DNA from: Pseudopyrenochaeta lycopersici
Taxonomy: Eukaryota; Ascomycota; Dothideomycetes; Pleosporales; Pseudopyrenochaetaceae
DNA length: 64,000 nucleotides
Assembly (NCBI GenBank): GCA_003313425.1
Contig: NHZP01000070.1
Location: forward strand, 160,534 to 224,533
Direction: 5' to 3'
In this document: positions 51,537-63,630 of the stretch, in pieces
Numbering within the stretch: position 1 is the first letter of the stretch
How the letters are laid out: each line of letters begins with the position of its first letter
The notes under the pieces: model-generated
What the model was told of the DNA's origin: nothing
Seen by the model: the letters and a program-made list of their open reading frames with translations, nothing else
Database searches by the model: none
Made by a program: the position numbers and the translations under genes

Positions 51537-52110
51537 GTTCTCAGATACGAAAGGGTCCCCTCCGAATTTTGATATCAGTTCGAGCTGGTGTATTATGGCT
51601 GCGTCTGACGTTATATGCTCCCCAAGCATAAAGAGCATAGCGCCTTGCGCGAGGACGGCTTCCTGGACCGTCCAAATTCTCAGGAACCAGGATCTTCTAA
51701 GAATAGGCTGAATATCTTCGAATACACGCCTGAGGTTGTCCCGGACATCTTGAATGAATGCACGGATAATTGGACTTTGGTTCGCAGTTGCGTACATCTG
51801 CCCGGAGAGCTCGTTCCAGAACTCGGTACCCCCCTGAGACGACTCTCTGAATGCGTCCAACCTCATGTTCATATACCTAAATATCCGTTCAACTACTTTG
51901 TGCATTTCTGCATCTTCGGCCACGCCCAGCCAGGCAACCACTCTCGCAGCCGAACTGAAGATGCGGGCCATCAAGGTGACCTGGTCCGCCCTCTCCTCGA
52001 GGTCTCTTTGGTTGATGCAGATGGCATCGATCCAGTAGAAAACGCCGCCGGTGATAAAGCATTTCCTGAGGTGACGCAAGGCCGATTCCAGATTGGTCGT
52101 GACCGGATAG
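51537..52110 (-). pseudogene. HET-domain gene, N-terminal part (right copy)
   Basis: Same as 6995-7568, here in its proper order before hAT2 and the C-terminal part at 48421-47370. The WIDAICINQRDLEER signature and WTVQEAVL are present. The first 80-100 codons are missing upstream because hAT1 copy 3 ends at 52111. Together the two parts make about 540 codons of one HET protein interrupted by one hAT and truncated by another. Confidence 0.88.
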
Positions 52111-55100
52111 CAGTCATCTGCTTGGACTGGACTGGACTGGATTTCAGTGTCAGTCCGGTCCAGTCCAATTGGATCGGAGTAGCAGTCCAATGGACTGGCC
52201 ATAGGACTGATGCGATTAGTAATGTATATTTATATACTAAAAATAGTAAGCCTTGGCATTTCACGGTAGAGTAGTGAACTTACCAATATACCTCTCAGCC
52301 GTCAATCTCGCTGCCAATATCACTGTCGTCATCCCGTTCAATCGCATCTAGATCTTCCTGTGTCACGTTGACGCCATCAATCTCTTCCACGGCTTCTTCC
52401 TCAGCAATCGCATCAGCATCGGCCTGGGCCGTCTGCTTCACGAATGCCCTCCAGCTGTCTATATCGCCCTCAAGTATATTTGGCTGTTCATCTGGCTCTC
52501 CTTCCACCACTCCCACGCGTCTGTCTTCAAAGGTTTCCCTTGCAGGCGGCCCGTACCAGTGTCGAAGGCACTCGTTTGCCTCAATGGTATCCATCGCGAG
52601 ACGGCTTCGACGAGGTTGTAGAAGGATCTTACAGCTACTAAATATTCGTTCGCATTCGTCGCTCATAGCTGGTGCTGCTAAAACGTCGAGGGCGAATTGA
52701 GCTAGATTAGGCTGGCTATCAAGCCGTTCCTCCCAGTAGGCAATTAGATCAAACTGCTCCCTTGGACCTAGTGGACGCAGATTACTTGTCAAATACTCCT
52801 CGTAGTGATCAATCGAAGCAGACGGCACTGCTGTTCCCGTATTAGATTTGACCCGCTTGTAGCTGCGTGCATCGGTATATATCAGTTCGTCCCTCTCTCG
52901 TTCGGCACCCCGAACGATGTTATCGTTCGTCTCTCTACCCTTCTTGCCTTTATATTCCTTCCAAAGGTCCTTGACCATCTTATCAACGATCGTAATCCAC
53001 TCCTTCTTCTCATCGTGCTCACCCCAGGCTTCTTGAAACCATTGTAATTTGCAGGTTGGGTTTAGGATAATTGCGGCGTAGTAGGCAGGCGTCTCATCAA
53101 TCAATTTGAAGTACTTTTCACACTTCAACCAGGACGCGTATGCGCAATCGGATAAGTACTTATAGGCCTGTGCCTCCTGCCCTCGGCGACGACGCGCCTC
53201 TACAGCGAGATCGTTCCGAATATCGTCGATTTTGTTCATTAGCCAATCGAACACTTGGAAGTGATCTGCCAGCGTTGATTTCCTGCCTTCCACCATGAGA
53301 GTTGCCTCATAGAACCTCTCAAGGTGCGTATGTAGCTGTTCAAGCGCGGCCCAGTGATGGGGTTTGAGCAGTTCGTCGGGCATCAAGGGCTTTGACCCAG
53401 GAGGCGCCTGGTATTCGAAGCAGAATCGCTGTATTCGTTCGCGGAGGTTTAGGAAACGTGTTATCGCGGCAAATAAGGAATTCCAGCGTGTCTGGTTGTT
53501 CTGAAGGACCTGAGTGTAGAGAAGAAAGATTTAGTATTTGTCTCAAATGAATAGGAAATTAGGGGTTGCCAACAATAGAACGAGATATACAGAACTCCCC
53601 GCTTTTTTACAAGGCAGGGAGTCCTGTTTAGTTACTTGCAACTTCTGCACAGCAGATATAGCATAACCCGTGTGCAGTGGCAAATATCGTCAGGTCCTCT
53701 TAACGAACACCTCAGCACTTACCATAAGCTTATCGTACTTCGCCAGATCACCACCCATTCTAATACCCATGAAGAAGTTCCGACGCTGGGGCGAGTATCG
53801 AATATACCGAGCGAGATGCTGAAGAAGTCCAACGGCCCCTTGCTTCTTCCACAGTTCCTGAACTCTGCGGAAGTTCATATCTCGTGTAGCCGCGTCGATT
53901 TCCTTTGATATCTTTTCGGCGTCGTCACCAATTATGAAGGCTTGGGCGCAGAGGTTGCAGATATGACCAAAACAACGAAGTCGGCGACGCTTCCGAAGCT
54001 TGGCTGACATCTTTGGATATAGGGCACGAAGAACTGCGTCAATTGCTGTATCGCAGTTATCAGCGTTATCTGCCATAAAATAACTTATACGACCCTGGAT
54101 TTTATACTCTCGGATAATCTGAAGCAGCAAGACTGCTTGATTCTTTCCAGAGTGCTCGCCAAATAGCTCTCGAAGGCCAAGAAGGACATGCCGTCGTCTA
54201 CAATCCTTATTGATAAAGTGGGCAGTTACACCAAGTATAGCCTTTTGGCTGGGCGACGTCCACAGGTCGAAAGAAATCGCGATCTGACTGAGTGCCGATT
54301 CAAGCTCCTCAATCAATAAGGCCTTCTGGTGCTCGTATTCCTCCATAACCCACTGCCGAATAACCTTACACGCCTTTGGAAGAAGCTTTTGGAGCTTTGG
54401 CTCAAGGAAGAACAAGAGCTCTCGGAAGTATTCATTTTCGAGCTGGAAGAAAGCAATATGACAGCAAACGATCCACCGAATCAAGGTCTGCTTGAAATCC
54501 TTGAATATGCGCCTGAATTCGATCGCCTTCCGATCCGGGTATTCCTCGTACGTAGGTTGAGAGGCAGGGCGTGCACTTCGTAGTTCACCTGTTCGACGGT
54601 CCATGTTGTGTTTCTTACACAGGTGATCAAGGGCGGTACTGTTTCCAGTGGAAACAATGGGTAACTCTTGCTTCCAGGCCTTCTTTTCACACAGGTAACA
54701 CCAGAAGTAACGATCCTTAGTTAGATCGCCCCTCTTCTTGATATCCTCGCCCCAGGCACACTGGGGCGACGTTCGCCTCTTATATGATGCTGGCCTTTGG
54801 GTAAGATGGCTGCATCGCACATACCAAGCACCGTCGTGTTGGAATTCGTCCACGTCGCGTGTAGCAGGGGTTCGATCGGTGACAGGAATAATAGAGGGTG
54901 GAGCGAGGATAACACGGGTAGATGCGTCTGTTTGATCAATTCCGAGGAAGCTTGATATCGTGGGTGGCATAGCGGTTAGATTCAATGAGCAATTCGATGG
55001 CTAATTGGGTGATGCAGGGACAGCCAGCGGCAACAAGGGCGACGACGAGGCCATGAACGACTGCATCCAAACAAAGGGACGCGTCTGAATTAATCAGGAT

Positions 55101-55339
55101 AAGATCTACTACTACCAAGCCTGCTTTGGTTAGGAATTTGGCGATCCGAACGAGAACACCAAATCGCCCACCTCGGGTGTATCACGTTCTGCCTGTTCGG
55201 GTAAGGCCACTGGAGCTCCGGGACCTCCACGGGCATCAATCCAGTCCAGTCTGATTGGACTGGAAGGCCAGTCCACGTCCAGTTCGAAAGCCAGTCCGTC
55301 CAGTCCAGTCCAAGTTAGTCCAGTCCAAGCAGATGACTG
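52111..55339 (-). mobile_element. hAT1 DNA transposon, copy 3 (hybrid flanks)
   Basis: 3229 bp with the same tips. In element orientation the left flank (55340-55347) equals that of copy 2 and the right flank (52103-52110) equals that of copy 1, so this copy joins the DUF6589 side to the HET side. It has T at the diagnostic site (A at 52318 on the plus strand), as copy 2. No 8-bp duplication. Confidence 0.93.
52295..54985 (-). CDS. hAT1 transposase, copy 3 (two exons)
   Basis: Exons 54985-53723 and 53509-52295, intron 53722-53510. The protein is identical to copy 2, including the Ile in the acidic tail. Intact as far as can be read: BED finger, RNase H core with both visible Asp motifs, TRWNS, and hATC block. 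Confidence 0.9.
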
Positions 55340-57964
55340 ACTTCGACGCCTGCGTCATCATCTCAGCCATCATCAATCCGTCCTGATACGTCCCCAAGAC
55401 CCCCTCGTCGTAGACCTGGACGCCCAGCTGGGTCGAAAAATCACACCTCGAGTCCCTCTATACATATACGAGATGCCCCGTCGTTAACTGACGAGGAGGA
55501 GGATAGGCTAGGACGATATATTAGAGCAATAGAGAGTATAAACTATAAGAGGAGTGGTGTTGCTCATCGTGGTGCTTTATCTGATTTTCTGGAACTTGTT
55601 AGCCGAACAAAAGAAAGAGCTCCGTATAGGGCGCGATTTATCAAGACATTCGAGTCGACCCCCGCTTTCACCAACCACCTCTCAACCGTCGCTCTGCCAT
55701 CTGATATAGAAGAGAGGTATATGGCTGGGTTAGAACACGAGATTGAAGCCCTCAGGGCCTATTCTATATTTGGTGAATATCAGGCAAAGGCTATGGCTGG
55801 CATTGGTGCACAATTTGAGATGGTTTCCGAGGAGATCATTTTTGACGAAGTTACCGGCGAGGCACCACGGCTCGTGGATCTACTGCAGCGTCTATGTTCA
55901 AACAGCAGCAAAACCCCCATTGGTCATATTCGATCCCGTATTATATCAGTCTTATCCATCATTTGCTTCACCCGGCATCAGCGGCTCTGCAATTTCTTAC
56001 CAGCGATTATGGGTCTAATGCTCTTTTCTGCAGGTACGAACAAGCAGATCTTTAGCGTAACAAACTCTATGGGATGGACAGAGTCATGGCAGTCAATCTA
56101 CCGCAGCGTTGGTGGCCTCCAGAATAGTGCCCGGAATTTGGCCCGCAAGTTTATTGCTGATGGGCCTTGGGCAGTCGTATACGACAATTGTGAACTAACG
56201 ACTGGCGTAAGCGAACTGGACAACGTCTCTAGGAATCAACTCCATTCTATCACGACGGCCCTTCTCCTCCCTGGTATCATTCTCCCGATCAACGGGTTGA
56301 CGCAGAGTGACTTTAGACCCTACTCCATGTCAATGGAGGATATGATACGGTCCTCAGATGCCCGCAGTCAGTGTATTGCACAGTGCACCACAGCCGCGCT
56401 ATACCGTGCTCTAGAGGAGGTATATCCCGAACACATCCGCAGGTGCAAATCAAGTCATCGGGCCATACATGCTCATGCGGCCTATCCTGTGGTTGACCGA
56501 ATATCTATACCAGAGGGAGCCCGTCACGTTCCTGTGCCGCTAATGCCCATCCAAACTAGTGAGGACACCACGTCTGGTAATGCTGAAGTACTACGCAACA
56601 TATTTCGTGAACAGCTCGCCTTGTCCCCTGAATATTTCGACCAACATCCAGCTCTCCTGGTGGGTGGAGACGCCAAAACGGTCAATCGAATGTGGAGTGC
56701 AATACGTGGTGCTACCGATAACGTCGACGCATATGGTCGCCTAGAGCACATCGTGCCTATACCTGGACTCTTTCACGTCCAGATGCATCTAATTGCTACG
56801 ATTGTCAAGAATCGTTGGGGTGACGAGCCTACTGGTGGTGAGCGCTGCAACCACGCTGCACTGCGGTATCTCTCTGGCAAAATGGCCCGCCGATTTGTTA
56901 GTCCTACGAGTATGGTCTTCGCCCACACGCGCACGTTCGTGTTAGACGCTCTCCAAGGGAGGATGGTTGCCGAGTTTTATCGACATCTTATTGAAGGTAG
57001 CCCCTTTTCACGCAGTGAGTCACTGGGCGCCAACGCGACAGCCACCGAACTCGAGGAGGCCGTTATCAGCCTAACAGCCCGTGAACTCAAGAAATTGGTA
57101 AATAAGGCGGTCAATTCGATAACAGGCTACCATATGGAAGGGCTTTTTGATCTTGAAAGGCGAGAAAATCTCCTATTCGTACGTGACGCTGTGTATTACG
57201 AAGCACTCACACACGGCATCAAACACGGAGACGTCGGGATCATACGTCATGTTATCGACTTTTTGATATATATGTTTGAGGGCTCAAAAAAGCCTACATA
57301 TACGCGGATTGCCTTGTACATCAAGAAGCTAATTGACACAACCCACGTCAAATCAGAGGAGCATCGACGGGCTATCGCTGGAACTCTGCTCGTGAATCCT
57401 ACTGGGCGACCAGACGGATTCTATGCAATTGATTTGGCTAACGAATTTCTCAACCGTTCTATCAAAGATATATGGTCGAGTAGAAGGACGTCCTCGACTA
57501 CGATACGGACTGCTTCAGAATATGGCGCTCTTGATGCTATCTTTCTCCGACCACTCAGGGCGCAATTGCAGTGTATCTGGGGGAGAAATTCACTTGGGAA
57601 GCACGAACGGAAGAACCGGGGGAGGGTTATCAACTATCTCGCAGTTCAATCGCAGCGCTCAATAGTACCAGACAGCAGGCGATCCGATCCAGCCTCACAG
57701 AAGCTTAAATGGTCTAGGGATACTACCGTAGACGGCGCTATCACAATTGAGAGAACTATGAGTGCATTTAACACAAGATTTATGTACGGCGCGGATGATG
57801 TACTATCTAATGAGGATATCCCTATATGGGGCGAGGATGGAGTAGAGGCTTCAATTGGTCTAAGCTCTGATGAAACTACTATGGATAGTGCTCTAGTAGA
57901 GGCCCTGAACGAGCTGCCCCAGCCCTCTGAGGAGCTACTCGATGATATTGAGGAGGGCCTGTAG
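55340..57964 (+). CDS. DUF6589-type protein, 5' end cut by hAT1 (right copy)
   Basis: Same as 19828-22452 in reverse orientation, with the Met at 55721 and the open upstream extension to 55340 including RRRPGRPAGSK. No difference from the left copy was noticed. The truncation at exactly the same hAT1 boundary shows that hAT1 was already there before the duplication. Confidence 0.75.
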   Translation, partial: TSTPASSSQPSSIRPDTSPRPPRRRPGRPAGSKNHTSSPSIHIRDAPSLTDEEEDRLGRYIRAIESINYKRSGVAHRGALSDFLELVSRTKERAPYRARFIKTFESTPAFTNHLSTVALPSDIEERYMAGLEHEIEALRAYSIFGEYQAKAMAGIGAQFEMVSEEIIFDEVTGEAPRLVDLLQRLCSNSSKTPIGHIRSRIISVLSIICFTRHQRLCNFLPAIMGLMLFSAGTNKQIFSVTNSMGWTESWQSIYRSVGGLQNSARNLARKFIADGPWAVVYDNCELTTGVSELDNVSRNQLHSITTALLLPGIILPINGLTQSDFRPYSMSMEDMIRSSDARSQCIAQCTTAALYRALEEVYPEHIRRCKSSHRAIHAHAAYPVVDRISIPEGARHVPVPLMPIQTSEDTTSGNAEVLRNIFREQLALSPEYFDQHPALLVGGDAKTVNRMWSAIRGATDNVDAYGRLEHIVPIPGLFHVQMHLIATIVKNRWGDEPTGGERCNHAALRYLSGKMARRFVSPTSMVFAHTRTFVLDALQGRMVAEFYRHLIEGSPFSRSESLGANATATELEEAVISLTARELKKLVNKAVNSITGYHMEGLFDLERRENLLFVRDAVYYEALTHGIKHGDVGIIRHVIDFLIYMFEGSKKPTYTRIALYIKKLIDTTHVKSEEHRRAIAGTLLVNPTGRPDGFYAIDLANEFLNRSIKDIWSSRRTSSTTIRTASEYGALDAIFLRPLRAQLQCIWGRNSLGKHERKNRGRVINYLAVQSQRSIVPDSRRSDPASQKLKWSRDTTVDGAITIERTMSAFNTRFMYGADDVLSNEDIPIWGEDGVEASIGLSSDETTMDSALVEALNELPQPSEELLDDIEEGL

Positions 57965-58193
57965 AGACGTCGAAGCCTCCGTCAGTTTTTACAAACGGCA
58001 AGGCTAGAGGGTGAGCCCGCCGAGCCTGCAGGTTGGCATTTAAGATGAGGTTGAAGCCATGGTGGGTGGTGACCATTGTGCTGAACGTCTATGCGCCCCC
58101 TTTATTGGACTCGTCTTCACCTACTTAGGATCGGGACCTGGGTGGGACCACATTTAGTTGTCTCTGTGACGATTGGTAGAAGGGCATCATTAC

Positions 58194-60521
58194 TTATCTA
58201 TCTTCTATTTTTACATCACTCTTGTTCTCCTTCCCCTTCCTATGTTTCCTGTAGTAACGAGACTTGCCCTTCTCATTATACAGTGATGTTGTGCCACGAC
58301 TAGTCTTGCGGGTATCCTTGCGACCGGAATTCATACGGGTAATCTCCTGGAGGACTACTGGCCGAGGTGTACTAGAACTGGTCGCGTCCTGCGATGCTAG
58401 CGGGATCGATGATGATAGGGGTTCTACCATATTACTATCCATAGGAGTAGGTAATGCAGCAAACTGGCATATATATGCGGTTATACGTTCACCATATAGG
58501 CTATCCCAGCACCACCCCATACGGTCGCCGCTAGCGACCTGGAGATACGAACTGCTAAATTTCTTCCGCCAGGCCAGGGGTAAAACTCGCTCCACAGGTT
58601 CTGGACGGGCAGCTTGTAGGATAGGGCAGGTAATTTCGTTTCCAAACTCAATAGCTAGATCCTTTAATCCCTGTAGAATGGCTGCAGATATGTTGGTGTT
58701 TTCTAATCGCTCTGAAGGCTGGACCCCTTCTAGTGTAATAGGACACGGTGCACATATTGAACAGTTATTGCAAGGGTTTGGCACATTGCCGTCGTTCTCG
58801 TAGATTTTCATAGTCTCTCTCCAATGACATGAACCTTCGGGAGGATTGTATACGAAATATTCTTCGTCAGCGAGTTGTTCATATCGACGTCGTGCTGCTG
58901 GGAGCTGCGGACCACAACGTTTTCGCTTCTTTTGCGAGGTGGGCTGGCCTGGCTGAACAGACTGCGTGGAAGCGGACGAGCAAGTTGACGCATCAGTGTC
59001 AGAGCCATCGGAGCCATATACAGACAAGTATGCTTGACGTCGTGCCTCATCTACCATAGATGCTGCAGTGCGGATTGATGAAACCGGGTAATTCAGACGT
59101 CGACGCGACCCAGCCTGACGCTCACCATGTACCCAAACGTCTGGAATCCAGAAGAAAATAGCGCGTCCTTGAATCGTCTGCCGGTTTGCTCGTCCAAGTT
59201 TCTGTAGGGCCTCATCTGTGCCACATAGGCCCCGTTGGATGACGTACTGGACACCGGCCGGATTAACCCCTATAGCGTACGCGATGGTGGCACAGAGAAT
59301 CCGTATTTCACCTCTGGAGAACCTCTCCTCAATATCCTGTCGGGAAACCTTCGTCAAATCCCCGTGGTACGTCTTGATAATCCTCTTATCGAGTCTTCGC
59401 TGCAGCCGCTGTTGGAGCCATTGGATGATCCTGTCTCGAAGATCCACGCAGTGGGCAATCTCTGCTAGGAAGATGATAATCTTTGGGATGCGAGTCTCAA
59501 TGGTGGAGTCTACGTTCCCAGCTTGACTAAGGGCAGTATAGATAATACGCTTAATTATACCTAGGGGATCAGGAAAAGGCATAATATGCATGTAGACATC
59601 GTGCCTATATATATTAGCGCGGATAAAGCAGACTGGGTTCCTGAATCCAGCCCGATCCTTAAGTTTATCCCAATCAGAAGGCTTAAGCGTCGCAGTAGTT
59701 CCAAATAGACGTGTATGATTAAGGAGTTGCTCTCGAATCTTATGGAGTTGGCCCATGGCTGGCCGGAAGGACCCACCCCAACTCCTCTCACTGCATAAAT
59801 GGAGTTCGTCGATAGCAATTAAACATAGACGCTTTTGAAACTCAGGGTATTGTAGCACGGAGGTAAACGTTCCATTGTCCTCGTATCCAGTAGGGAAGAC
59901 GTGTCGCACCCGTCGAATGGGTCCACCGGCAGTGGCCTTGCCCTCGGCCCTAGGCTTCGTCTTCCTTGATCGCCCCTGGTCCTTCTCGGGTAACTCTTCT
60001 CTATTTCTCTCTAACAGCTCTCCCAATGCAATTTCGGCAGATACTCAAATATGCGTGTAGTCTCCACGAGCGATAGCATGGCGGTTGGTAAGTGTATTAG
60101 TGTCTCCGTCGAGCACGAATCCACGATAGCTTGAAGAGACCGAATTCAGAGTAGTACTTTGATTGTTCTGGATAGCCTTGAGGGGGCTAATAATCAATGT
60201 GATAGGTTGACGAGACGGTGATATAAGGTTGTGGAAACCAGTTATAACCAGCGTCTTCCCAAACCCAGTAGTAGCCACCAGCACCACATCATTGCGGTTA
60301 TACAAATCTACTAAGGCCTCACGTTGCTGAGGTCTCAATTCATGCCCCGTGAGCGTTTCTAGACTTGTTATACCGTCATCCAACGACCAGTCGGGGTTTG
60401 TGAGGGGGGTGTGGGTATGCGGGTTTTTGGCGGGACATGGGTCGACGGCAACGTCATCAATGGGGTCACTGAAAATATCGTAGTTGTCATTTGTGTCGTA
60501 AATCAGGGGTGTAGATTCCAT
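58194..60521 (-). pseudogene. RecQ-type helicase with the same in-frame TGA (right copy)
   Basis: Reverse copy of 17271-19598 with all motifs listed there. The premature TGA is at 60047-60045. Because both copies share it, either the stop is ancestral and the helicase was lost before the duplication, or the codon is read through or spliced around. No donor-acceptor pair that would remove it is obvious. Confidence 0.88.
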
Positions 60522-60705
60522 TTCTGCAAAGAAAACGCGCGATTCATAGGTATATTAACGAACTATCACGGGTTTGTTTTTAGTGAGGTGTCCTGGCGCG
60601 TGTTTTCGGCAAACCGGGTACTAGACCCTCTGTCGAGGATTGTCCCGTCTCGGCGCTTGCGCAGGGCCACTAACCTCTTTCAGAGGGCACGTGATAACTA
60701 GACTA

Positions 60706-60788
60706 CCTGAGATGATGCCTTGGCCTGCGACATTACTAATGCAGTTTCTTCCTCAGGCTCCCTGAGATGACACCTTGGCCTGCGACAT
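60706..60788 (-). repeat. 55-bp unit pair, right copy
   Basis: Reverse copy of 17004-17086, upstream of the right-arm helicase. Confidence 0.55.
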
Positions 60789-61289
60789 GTTATTATGAAG
60801 TAGTTGTTAAGCTAACGTACATAACAAGCGAGCGACGAACCCCACCAAATTTGCGTAATGCATAAACTTCTAGCGTGAGCGGCAAGCGAAACGCCCAGGT
60901 CAGCGAAACGCCCACCCTACCAAGCTTTACAACTTTGCACGTTAATAACTCAATCCTACAAGAAGCTACTACAGCTTATAGTAGCTTAAATTAATCCTCT
61001 ACTTCTACTATATCTTTTTACACGTGCGCTTATTGTGTCCTGCCTCTCCACAAGTTTTACAGCATCGGATACCGATTAAGTCCTCTTCCTCCTCCTTTGA
61101 TAGGGTCCCTCCCTGCTACATCCGCTTCTTCTTACACTTTTTCCGCTCAGAAGCAGCTCTATTTGCCTGCTTAAGACTAGCTACTCTAGCTTCCAGCAAC
61201 GTGTCATTGTATATTCTCCATTTCCATGTCATCCGCATCCCTTCCCCGAGTCTCACAATTATCCGCCCGACTCCATCGACTTTTCAAAC
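60789..61289 (-). mobile_element. pogo/Fot1-like 3' remnant, right copy
   Basis: Reverse copy of 16503-17003 with the decayed CCHC knuckle (CCKTCGEAGHNKRTC on the minus strand, near 61000-61060). Confidence 0.6.
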
Positions 61290-63252
61290 TCAGCCCGTCA
61301 ACGAGAACAGATTCCCACATTCCCCCATCGTCGGAACCTCCTTCTCCCTCCCAGTCCACGGCCCAATAGCGCGCCCTTCGGCCGCGATCCTCTGCAACTG
61401 AAACACCCCCATCTCAATCCAATCCAATCGTCTATGCAACCCCTTACCGGCCCTCCGCTGGAGACACCCCACGACCTTGGGCAGACTTAGATTTGTCACA
61501 ACAAGCAGCAGCGCCAGTGCAGCCGTAAGAAAGAACCCCGGCGCCGAGAAGGACGTATGTGCCTGACTCCTTACCTTAGCCTTATCACAAAGCAACCTAT
61601 GCTCCTTATCTCCTGGCGGAACAATGTGCTTGAGCAAATCGATCCCAGACCCAGTATTGAAGTCCGAGGGCCGGGCATACATCTGCGCCATCAGCTGCAT
61701 TCCCGCAAGACTTGTGTTCATCAGGTTTGCGACCTCGATCTGCCACTGCCTGTCGGGCAGCGCGGCCGACACGCCAAACAAGGCGCCCGATGCCCAGAGG
61801 TAGCTGTTCGCGACGAGGTTCTCCTGGCCGATGAGGCCGAGTTGGTTGTAGAGGCGCATGATGCGTATCGTCTGCCACATGAAGTTGAATACGGCTTTCT
61901 GCGTCGGATTAAGCGCGGACGAGTTCTTTGGGGCCGAAAATATGCCCAAAATCCCGGTTAGCGGAGAACAGTACCTCGCGTCGTGGGTGCAGAGTTGGTA
62001 CCGCTCTTGACAGCCGAGGAAGGAGATGGGGTTGGTCGACATGCAGAAGGAGCCGAAGAGGGTATCGTTGGCGCAGATGTTGGAGTTGAACCAGGGGTCT
62101 TGGATTGCGTTGGCGGTAGCGCACGCGGTTTACGAGGGAGATCACCGTGAGGTCGGCGTTTAGGGATTGGAGTTCAGGGATTGGGTCGAATTCAAGTTCA
62201 GTGGAGTTGCTGTTGAAAGTTGAGCTGAGGAAGCTGGAGATTTGGTTAGACTTTGTGATATAGGTATATGGAGGACATCCTTCGCACCGGGTGTAAAGCG
62301 CTACTTACGCAGTGCCGTACGGTGTCTCCCCCCTTGCAGAAAGCAAGCTGTCCATAGAGAAGGTGAGGTGCGGCTCAAGATTGTCAGCATCGCGGTGACG
62401 CCCAAACTCGTACGCGATAAATTCGGCGAAGGGGCTGCCGGTGAGTTCTAAAGTCTGCTCTTTCCGAGACTTTGAACCAACCGTCCGTATATCTCTCGCC
62501 AGCTAGAGGCACACAAGTGAGCACCTTTTTTGGCAGAAACCCTGTCTCTAGGCCGTGTATTGATGCCTAAGTGAATGTCAGAATGCACGAAGCCAGTATC
62601 CAGCTCGAGAGCCATTCCATTACAGATCCTTTCCTGGAACGGGCATAGGACCAATTTCGATGTCATCTGGATAGTTGGACGAACCAGCATATCACAGACA
62701 GTGGAGTTTTCCACGTAGCCATGGTTGTAGCAGATCTGCGAGTAGCTAGCTGCTCTTCGATAGGTGTTCCGTCCCCACAACAAGAGAGCGTTAGCTGTCT
62801 CAAAGGTCTTTTGGTCTGTAAAATTGTTGTACTGCGAGACTTCTTCCAGAAATCCGCAGGCTTGGGTCGCTACTCGGACCTCATCGTTGCGGACAAGGAC
62901 TGTCGGCGTGATGGAGAACTGCTATCCAGATGCCGAACATGTGGACGGTGGCAATGAAAACCAGAGGGAGAGCGCGCCTGTATGTTTTTAATCGATTCTT
63001 TTCGTGGCCGTACCCAACCTTGAAAAGGTCCAATATTAGCTGGAATTCGCTTTCTACATTCCGTAAGATGAGCTGGAGCTGGTGATAGACGTCATCTTGC
63101 GACCGTGAAGACGCGTTGATCTGATGTATCAGATAGCGAACAATTCCCCACATGGCACCACCGGCAAATTTTATGCACAAGGAGATGAATGCGACTAAAA
63201 TTAGGCCATAACTATTCGGAAGTGTGAAAGTAGAGCCAAGAATGGCTCCCTT
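61290..63252 (-). pseudogene. fungal multi-pass membrane protein, frameshifted differently (right copy)
   Basis: Reverse copy of 14540-16502. The C-terminal exon is open from the Met at 62042 to 61290. Upstream it differs from the left copy only by homopolymer lengths: an extra G/C in the CCGC run near 62112, GGAAAG for GGAAG near 62463, GG for GGG near 62616 (this restores CNGMALELDTGF, lost on the left), and CC for C near 62910 (this breaks the left-intact frame). The A6 break is shared. No copy is wholly open. Merging the two suggests one family protein with at least three membrane segments. Confidence 0.6.
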
Positions 63253-63630
63253 GCCTACACAGGTCAGCAGAAATTGTACATAGAGTCAATGGCGTAAACT
63301 GACTCCAATTAATCCAGAATCCGCAAGTTACTGACTCGCAACCCTCCATAGTCATCTTCAGTAAGGCGTGCTGATCTCGCTGATTGACTGACACCGCTCT
63401 CCCCTAAGTGTATTGTAGAAATACGACGAGCCTCCTAGGGTCGGCTGTAGAGATATAATTACGACAGCTAGCTGTCCCGATATCGAATATAGGGTGGCAA
63501 CGCTATTTACAGCCCGGATATGTGCTAGAAATCGCATGAGCGAGGGCTTTGAAGGGCTACCTAGCTCTACAGGACCTGTATGTGGAACCGAAATTCCTTG
63601 ACAGTTCGATTCTTCGCAGGCTAAGAATAA

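Noticed and set aside
48425..51540. Independent second insertion of hAT2 in the left copy
   Set aside because: The left copy shares the same HET-N flank and the same frameshift, so it is a duplicate, not a new insertion.
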